Both the position numbers and the translations under genes were made by a program. A stretch of 64,000 nt of DNA from Chlorocebus sabaeus (Eukaryota > Chordata > Mammalia > Primates > Cercopithecidae): contig NC_132911.1 in NCBI RefSeq assembly GCF_047675955.1, positions 23,396,565-23,460,564 of the forward strand. Reading direction: 5' to 3'. The notes beneath the pieces were generated by a model. It worked only from the letters and a program-made list of their open reading frames with translations. It was not told the DNA's origin and did no database searches. Below are positions 57,540 through 64,000 of this stretch, in pieces. The first letter of the stretch is position 1. The number at the start of each line of letters is the position of its first letter.

Positions 57540-58720
57540 CAGTAAAAGTTTTAAATTTAAAAGTGACCTAAATAGTTCTTGGGTTAACAGAGAAATCAAA
57601 ACTGCAGTAATAGACTCATTAGAAAATAACCAACAATGAGAATACACATATCAAACTTATGCCAATGTTGTTCTTGAGAAATGTCACTGCTCTGAATATT
57701 TTCAGAAATAAACAATAAAAATGAAGGAGAATTAAACTGAGAAATGCAAGCAGCCAGAAATAAAAAAAAAACCTGAAGAAAATAAGAAGAAATTTTTGAG
57801 GGTTGATATAACATTACAATGCCTAAAGGTAATAGAACATATTAATAAATCCAATAAGCATTTGTTTTGTTTTATTTTATTATTTTTTTGAAATGGAGTC
57901 TTAACTTGTCACCCAGGCTGGAGTGCAGTGGTATAATCTCGGCTCACTGCAGCCTCTACCTCCAGGCTTCATGTGATTCTCCTACCTCACCCTCCCAAGT
58001 AGCTGGGACTACAGGCAGCCACCACCATGCTCAGCTAAATGTTTACATTTTTAGTAGAGACGGGGTGTCATTATGTTGGCCAAGCTGGTCTTGAACTCCT
58101 GACCTCAAATGATCCACCTGCCTCAGTCTTCCAAAGTCAATAAGTATTTATTTTTAATAAAATAAGATAGGCCAAACTCTGGCAAATATAAATCACAAAT
58201 ATAGTGAAAATGCAAATATTTAATATTGGAAGTAAGAAAGAGAATGTACCTTAGAGAAAGAGGTGATTTAAGGAGCAAAACAGTATCATGGGCAACTGTA
58301 TGCCAGTAATCCTTAAAACACTATGTAAATAAATAATTTTCTTATACATATAAATCACTAACTTGACTGAAGAAATACAAAACTGAAACAGAAGAGTAGC
58401 CATGAAAAAACTGAAAAAATAAAAAGTTCAGAGGATTACTTCAAAAAAAAGGTCCTGGTATATACAGTTTTATGTTTTTCTTCTTTAAAACTTTTAGAGA
58501 AACCTAGCAATCATAAAAGAAAAATCAACAGATTTGGTTACATAAAACTTAAAAAAATATTATGGTAAAAGATATCAAAAAATTTTGAAAGAAGATGATA
58601 GATGGAGAGAGGAAATATGTGCAAATATATATACGAAAAGGCTAATATTCCTTGCATGCCAAGAACTCAGAAACTGAAGAGAAAAATTATCTAATAAAAT
58701 AGGTAGGATTTATTATATTT
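57540..58720 (+). mobile_element. Old L1M ORF2 region, sense, split by Alu
   Basis: The A-rich + strand resembles L1M ORF2 and its 3' side, for example AAGTGACCTAAATAGTTC and, later, GAAAAATCAACAGATTTGG and GGCTAATATTCCTTGCATGC. It is interrupted by an Alu at 57864-58137 and carries many stops. Confidence 0.6.
57864..58137 (-). mobile_element. 5'-truncated Alu, antisense
   Basis: A reversed Alu that lacks about 35-40 bp of its 5' end. Its duplications, CAATAAGCATTT (57852-57863) and CAATAAGTATTT (58138-58149), directly bracket the truncated element. So the truncation happened at insertion, not later. Confidence 0.92.
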
Positions 58721-58739
58721 ATTACAGAAACAAATTTAT

Positions 58740-59447
58740 CACATGCTTTTTAAAACTTTTAATGGTACATATGCAGGTTTGTTATACAGGTAAACTCATG
58801 TCATGGGGGTTTGTTGTACAGATTATTTCATCACCCAGGTATTAAGCCTGGTACCCATTAGTTATTCTTCCTGATCCACTCCTTCCTCCCAGGCCCCACC
58901 CTCCTGTAGGCCCCAGTGTCTGTTGTTCCGTTTTTTGTGTCCACGTGTTCTCATCATTTAGCTCCCACTTATAAATGAGAACGTGCGGTATTTGGTTTAC
59001 TGTTTCTGCATTAGTTTGCTAAGAATGATGGCCTCCAGCCTAATCCATGTTCCTTCGGAGGATGTGATCTCATTCTTTTTGTGGCTGCATAGAATTCCAT
59101 GGTGAATATATATTACATTTTTTTTTGTTTTTATGCAGGCTACCTTTGACAGGCATTTAAGTTGATTCCATGCCTTTGCTATTATGAATAATGCTGTAAT
59201 GAACATACTCATTGCGTATGTCTTTATAATAGAACAACATATATTGCTTTAGGTGTATATCCAGTAATGGGATTGCTGGCTCAGATGGTATTTCTGTTTC
59301 TATGTCTTTGAGGAATTGCCACACTGCTTTCCACAATGGTTGGACTAATTTATACTCCCACCAACAGTGTATAAGCATTCCCTTTTCTCTGCAACCTCAC
59401 CAGCATCTGTTATTTTTTAACTTTTTAGTAATAGCCATTCTGACTGG
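58740..59447 (-). mobile_element. Primate L1 3' end, antisense
   Basis: The + strand reads as a reversed L1 3'UTR and ORF2 C-terminus: ATATGCAGGTTTGTTATACA, CTCCCACTTATAAATGAGAA, TCCAGTAATGGGATTGCTGG. A few indels and stops break the frame. The similarity ends abruptly after CATTCTGACTGGTG. The element is older than the one at 29-35 kb. Confidence 0.88.
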
Positions 59448-59639
59448 TGAATCACACAAACTATGTTGCCTTATAATACCAAGCTTTCTAGAAGTAATTG
59501 ACATGTTCAGTATAGGGGCATGATTATACAAATTATAAAAGTAGTAATAATTTCTCAGGCCCAAATCTTCTCTGTTTTCATGCATACTCCATATCCAATT
59601 CATCTATAAATTCTGTTTGCTGTCCCTTAAAAATGATTT

Positions 59640-60150
59640 CAAATCTGAACACACTTCTTCACTTACATGCTACTTCCTGGTCCAAATCCCAGCCCTCTCT
59701 GGCCTAACACTGGAGAGTTTCTCACCTGCTCTCTCTGCTTTCACTCTGCACCTCCTGTTGTCTCTTATGTGCACACATGCCAGACTAGGAATTTAGAATG
59801 CAAAATAGGTACCATCATCTTGCTCAAAACTCTCTAGTATCCATCTTCTTATTGCACTTAACATGATAGCTGACATTCTGATCGAGGCTTACAGGATGTT
59901 ACTTGATCTGAGACTTGGTCATTGCTCCAACCTCATTTCCTCCTGTTCTCCCGTTTCTGGCTTCTCTACCAACACTGGCTTCTTGTTGTTCTTTGAACAT
60001 GTGTATGAATCTTTTAACTTGATGTTCCCTCTATTTGGAACACTTTCCCCTAAGGTTATTGACATAACTTTCTTCTTCACTTCCCTTGCATCTTGGTTCA
60101 ATTTTGTCCTTCTCAGACCGTCCTATTCAAAATAGCAATTCCCTTCTGAT
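59640..60150 (+). repeat. L2 fragment
   Basis: It has L2 ORF2 C-terminal and 3' order: 'catgctacttcctggtccaa', 'ttgctcaaaactctct', 'ttgctccaacctcatttcct', CTATTTGGAACACTTTCCCC and 'cttcacttcccttgcatctt'. Confidence 0.75.
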
Positions 60151-60264
60151 CCTCATTACACTGGTGACGCATTCTGAGAAAACACAAGTCCAAAATTCAA
60201 GAAAGCATTGAATCATAGTTTAAATCATTGCTCCCAAAGCTGGGTTGCAGTGGTATTTCTACAC

Positions 60265-60415
60265 CAATTTAAGTGCTTTATGCAGATTGTCTCATTTAAT
60301 TTTCACCACGACTCTTTTGATCAGTGTTTCTTATTTTCAGATCATGAACTGAAAGATGAGAGATGATTTCCTATAGTGTAAGTGGAGGAGCCAGGACTTG
60401 AACCGTGGCAATGGG
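60265..60415 (+). repeat. MIR-like fragment
   Basis: 'ctcatttaattttcaccacgac' precedes a GGAGCCAGGACTTGAACC box, as in the MIR 3' half. Confidence 0.7.
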
Positions 60416-60954
60416 GGTTGGCACCAACAGGCTAAACTGCTTCCCAGGGCACTGGGCACATCTTTGCTTCTCACCCTTGCACTGTGTCACTAGGGGCAGC
60501 ATCTGTCTTTAATTTCATGTTTCACTCTCTCAAAATTTCCCCATTTTTCTAAAACTCAGTCTACACTGATTAATTGCTGTCTCATGCTCTACTCCCTTCA
60601 TCCTGGGTCTCTCTCCTTCTTAGACACCTCCACTTTAAAGCTATCTGGAAACCCTGACTTCTCCAGCTCTATATTTTTGGCCACTTTGTCCTCATTTGCA
60701 TAAAGAACCTCAAAAGACAGTCTGGGGCCATGCCACACCCTCCTACAAAGGGTCAAGAGGAGAGACACAATTCTCATCACACATTTTCAAGTTTTTAGAA
60801 GATGCCTCTGCAATACTTCAGTACTGAGCACACACTTCCTGAACTACTCCAAGTGGAAATGATTTCACCTTCCTCTGAATTTTTATAGAATGTGTTTCTG
60901 TTTCCATTGATTTGACCCTAGTATTCAACCATATGAAGCAAATGGTAGGTGTGT

Positions 60955-61080
60955 TGCCTTTAGCCAGTTATTCACCACTTTGTACCTCAGTTTCTTTCTC
61001 TGTAAAATGGAGAAAATAATACCTACACTTCAAGGTCGTTGAAGGGATTAAATAACGCAAGATACCTATTAATACTTGAC
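60955..61080 (+). repeat. MIR fragment
   Basis: CTCAGTTTCTTTCTCTGTAA, then AAATGGAGAAAATAATACC and a 'gttgaagggattaaataa' stretch. Confidence 0.78.
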
Positions 61081-61394
61081 ATACAGTTGACACTCATTAG
61101 TCATGAGTTGATCTTGAATATGATGCTGAAGGCAGAATATGTATCTTTCCTCATACCTGCAGTGTTGAGTCATTGTATTAGTCCTGCGGAAGTAACTGGA
61201 AAAGAAGTCTTAATTTCACTGCCAAAGAAATAATTGGATCAAGGTTACATAGTATATTTAAAAAAAAAAAACTCGAGCAAACAAAGAAACAAAATAAATG
61301 TGTGCATGCTTATAACCCTCTTTTGCATGATGTCCAGGTCAGACATTTCTAAATGGAGTCTTCTGTGGACACCTTTGAGCACTGAATGACAGAT

Positions 61395-61510
61395 GGCATA
61401 GAGTGATGGATAAAGAAATGGACCCAGATAGGAGATCTGGATTCTAACCCTTCCTCCCTCGCTATGTGACCCAATTTAAGGTACGTTCTCTCCTCAGGCT
61501 CAGTTTGTTT
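61395..61510 (+). repeat. MIR fragment
   Basis: Resembles the MIR 5' half: AGATCTGGATTCTAACCC, 'gctatgtgacccaattt', 'ctcctcaggctcagttt'. Confidence 0.68.
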
Positions 61511-61969
61511 GTTTTTGTTTTTTTATCCTTTAAATGGGGAATATTGAAAACAAAAACAAAAACAAAAACCCAACAACGAACAATAGGGATTTCTACTTGC
61601 TTCATAGACTGGCTGTGTCAAGAAAGGTAATCTACATTAAGGTATTTTGTGCATTTAAGATAGGAGAGATTACTTCAATAATTTTACTGTCTCCCTTTCA
61701 ATTGAAAAAAATGCAGCTATAAGTAAGTGTTTCCCTCAGTGTTGGGTTCCCAGATATATTCCGCAGGTATTGAACAGCTTCTACTCTTTTTAGGGACATG
61801 CCATTCTAGGATAACTGCATCAGTGTGAGGATTAGGAAGGGCATGATCAACAACTGAATCTTAAACCATGGCTGACTTCCAAAGGCCATTGCTTCGCCTT
61901 TGATAGGACAGTGACTCAACCTCCAGGGCTGAGTGATGCCTGATGGCCGTGGAGTGATCTCTATTTTCC

Positions 61970-62330
61970 TCTCTATATACATCCACACATTTTTTTCTGT
62001 CTCTATCTCTCTATATATTTCTATATGTATGTATATATGTATACACATATTGTATGCATCTATATACACACACACATACCTGTATCTATCTATCTATATA
62101 CCTATAACCATACCTCTCTCTCTTCCTCTAGTTTTTTTCTTAATCACGGCCGTTCTTGATCCAAATTCCTCTTTTGCTGCAAAAACTAGCTTTATTCATT
62201 GTCATAAATTTTTTCACCATCATAAAAACAAATGCTCCAAAACAGTTGATTACCACACAAATAAAGACAAATTCATCTCTCTATTATATCTCTATCCATC
62301 CATCTACCTGTCTATCCGTCTATCAATTCA
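61970..62330 (+). repeat. TATC/TA-rich microsatellite cluster
   Basis: Two low-complexity clusters, 61970-62130 (CTAT, TATA, CACA and TATC steps) and about 62275-62325 (CCAT/CTAT steps), flank about 150 bp of plain sequence. A 191-codon open frame runs through them and is an artefact of the low complexity. Confidence 0.8.
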
Positions 62331-62499
62331 AACTCTTGTTCAGCCCATCCATTCAATTCTACCTGCTAGAGTATATCTTTTTTTCTTTATCTTTTGCCTA
62401 TCTTTGGGCCCAACCTGGAATAGAAACTATGGCTTCCATCCAAGAAAGCATCATTCAAGTTGTTCTCAGCCACATGGCAGTCTAAATTTGGAATCCACA

Positions 62500-63530
62500 A
62501 GGTTTTGAGAATGTCTTTCAACCTTTGGGTGATTATCTGAACTCAATCCAAACCTTCATGCTTGAAGACTCTGCTATTGTTAATTATGGCTCCTGTTCAC
62601 CGCTGGTCACTCACCTGGCTGCTTTCATTTTGCCTGGGAAATGACCTTGTACAAATTCCCTGGATTTTTTGAAACCAACTGCATGGCAGAGGCTGGTTGA
62701 TGATGGGTGAACCAAAGAAGGTTGCTAGTTTTCAGCGTAGCCTACCCTGGATGAGGGCCTGGAGCTCCTGGCTTTGAAGAAACTCAAATGCAATTTACCT
62801 GGAACAGCAGCTTTTCCTAACAGTTGTTTGTGTTACAGACTTAGCCACAAAAGCCTCATGAGAGTGCTGGGCCAGAAAACACAGGGATGGGTGTGATTGG
62901 GGCCCGAATGGGGATAGGGGAGCTGATTACAGGATACGCTCGCCTCCCCCACCACGGATGTAGCTTTGGTTTGGTGGTTTGATTTTAGTACACCCTAAAC
63001 TAATTTAGTCCTGTCCATACTAAAGTCTAGTTGGGCACTTGACAAAGAGCTTTTATTTCATCCTTGGCTTAAAAAAAATAAAGGCAATATGTTCTTTTTA
63101 AAGAGAAAACAACAAAACAGGTTTTGCAAGGGCTGGATTTTCAGTTCTGGAGTTTCCCACACTATCTATGGCCTAAAGGCTTGGCAAGGGCAAACCAGGG
63201 CTGTTTAGGGTGAAAAAGATAAAAATAATATCTTATGCTTGCGTAGAGCTTTATACTTGAAAATGTCTCTTCAATCATCGCTGATTGCAAACTTAATCTC
63301 TGCCATGCGGTTTGCTGGGGGAATAAAGAAATAAAGTGAGGTTCTAGCTCTCAAGGAGCTCACGGATTAGTAGAAGGAGATCAACACTGATGTAAGCAGA
63401 TGTAACAAGACACTTTCATGCCACCATGCCGGGAGAGAGGAGGGAGAAGTCAATTCTGTTGTGTAAAAGGTAAGGCAGTTAGAAGAGTAGGACAAAAATA
63501 TTATAGAATATTCAAGCTTAAGGGAACCTT
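62500..63530. other. Intergenic, nothing recognised
   Basis: No gene or young repeat. A stretch at about 63330-63420 ('ctctcaaggagctcacgga') resembles an old interspersed family that I cannot name. Confidence 0.5.
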
Positions 63531-63534
63531 AGAT

Positions 63535-63640
63535 TTTATATAATCCTACACAATCATTCTAAAGATGAAAGAACTTCATCCCAGAGGTGAAGTGACTTGC
63601 CTAAAGTCAAACGGCTAGATTACCAGTGCAGTGGGTCTAG
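63535..63640 (+). repeat. MIR-like fragment
   Basis: 'aagatgaaagaacttcatcc', GAGGTGAAGTGACTTGCC and 'taaagtcaaacggctag' follow the MIR 3' half. Confidence 0.72.
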
Positions 63641-64000
63641 GATGCTGAACTTCCAGTTCTCAGGGTCGTAGTTCTTTTTTTCCCCACCAAGCATGGCAAT
63701 ATCTCAAATTCTAAGCAAGGGACCTGAGCATTCCATGGGGTACTGCACTGTGCTGGTGAAGAATCCACAAACTCTTGTGTCTTGCATGCAGGGCTAGTTG
63801 AAGGCTGACTGGGCCTCCAGCCTGTGTTCCCTCTGCCTTTCTCCCTCTCTTTCATTGATGACCAGTGTTCTGATGCTCAGGATCTCTCCAGGAATCACAT
63901 ATGCTCACCCATTCTAAGGAGTTAATGATTTCCTTTTGGAATCTGTTCCAGAGTACAGCACTCAGTATAAGGTCTCAGGAAAAGCAACTAATAGTAGTCT

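Noticed and set aside
61933..62508. A 191-codon open frame on the + strand
   Set aside because: It runs through TATC/TA microsatellites and reads as low-complexity Ile/Ser/Tyr/His. No domain, splice context or start context supports a gene.

Overview
The window is mammalian genomic DNA from a catarrhine primate. It has spliced genes with GT-AG introns, Alu elements including an AluY-like copy, primate L1 elements, and older MIR, L2, L1M and hAT remnants. Two observations point to an Old World monkey rather than a human: the stanniocalcin-1 protein differs by one residue from the human sequence as I recall it (Val instead of Ala at 203), and a large L1 keeps a perfect ORF2 while carrying the older 5'UTR segment that young ape/human L1s have lost. 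This species call is inference.

Region 1-13.7 kb holds the one protein-coding gene I can support, STC1 (stanniocalcin-1), on the minus strand. Its promoter (TATA box and two CCAAT boxes) lies at about 13.67-13.74 kb, and its 5'UTR contains a CAG/GCN repeat. There are four coding exons (13251-13368 coding part, 11091-11233, 10188-10399, 3637-3907), three introns and a 3'UTR of about 2.9 kb ending near 760. The four coding parts sum to 744 nt, or 247 codons plus TAA, which is exactly the length of STC1.

Region 13.75-64 kb is the upstream flank of STC1. I see no further host gene in it. From 13.75 to 25.6 kb it is mostly unique sequence with MIR, hAT and unassigned old repeats, one AluY, and a perfect 121-bp tandem duplication. 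From 25.7 to 38.5 kb it is a nested repeat block: old antisense L1M/HAL1-like DNA interrupted by Alus, a short sense L1 tail and a 5.9-kb antisense L1 (29.35-35.23 kb) with intact ORF2 but a stop codon in ORF1. From 38.5 to 64 kb it is again mostly unique sequence with Alus, an ERVL-MaLR-type LTR, a DNA transposon with inverted ends at 48.3-49.3 kb, two copies of one repeat family at 47.1 and 52.2 kb (the second with an 89-bp minisatellite), L1M, L2 and MIR fragments.

I found no convincing new biological system. The observations most worth checking are the L1, the repeat-bearing 5'UTR whose frame stays open into STC1, the recent tandem duplications, and the transposon with terminal inverted repeats.
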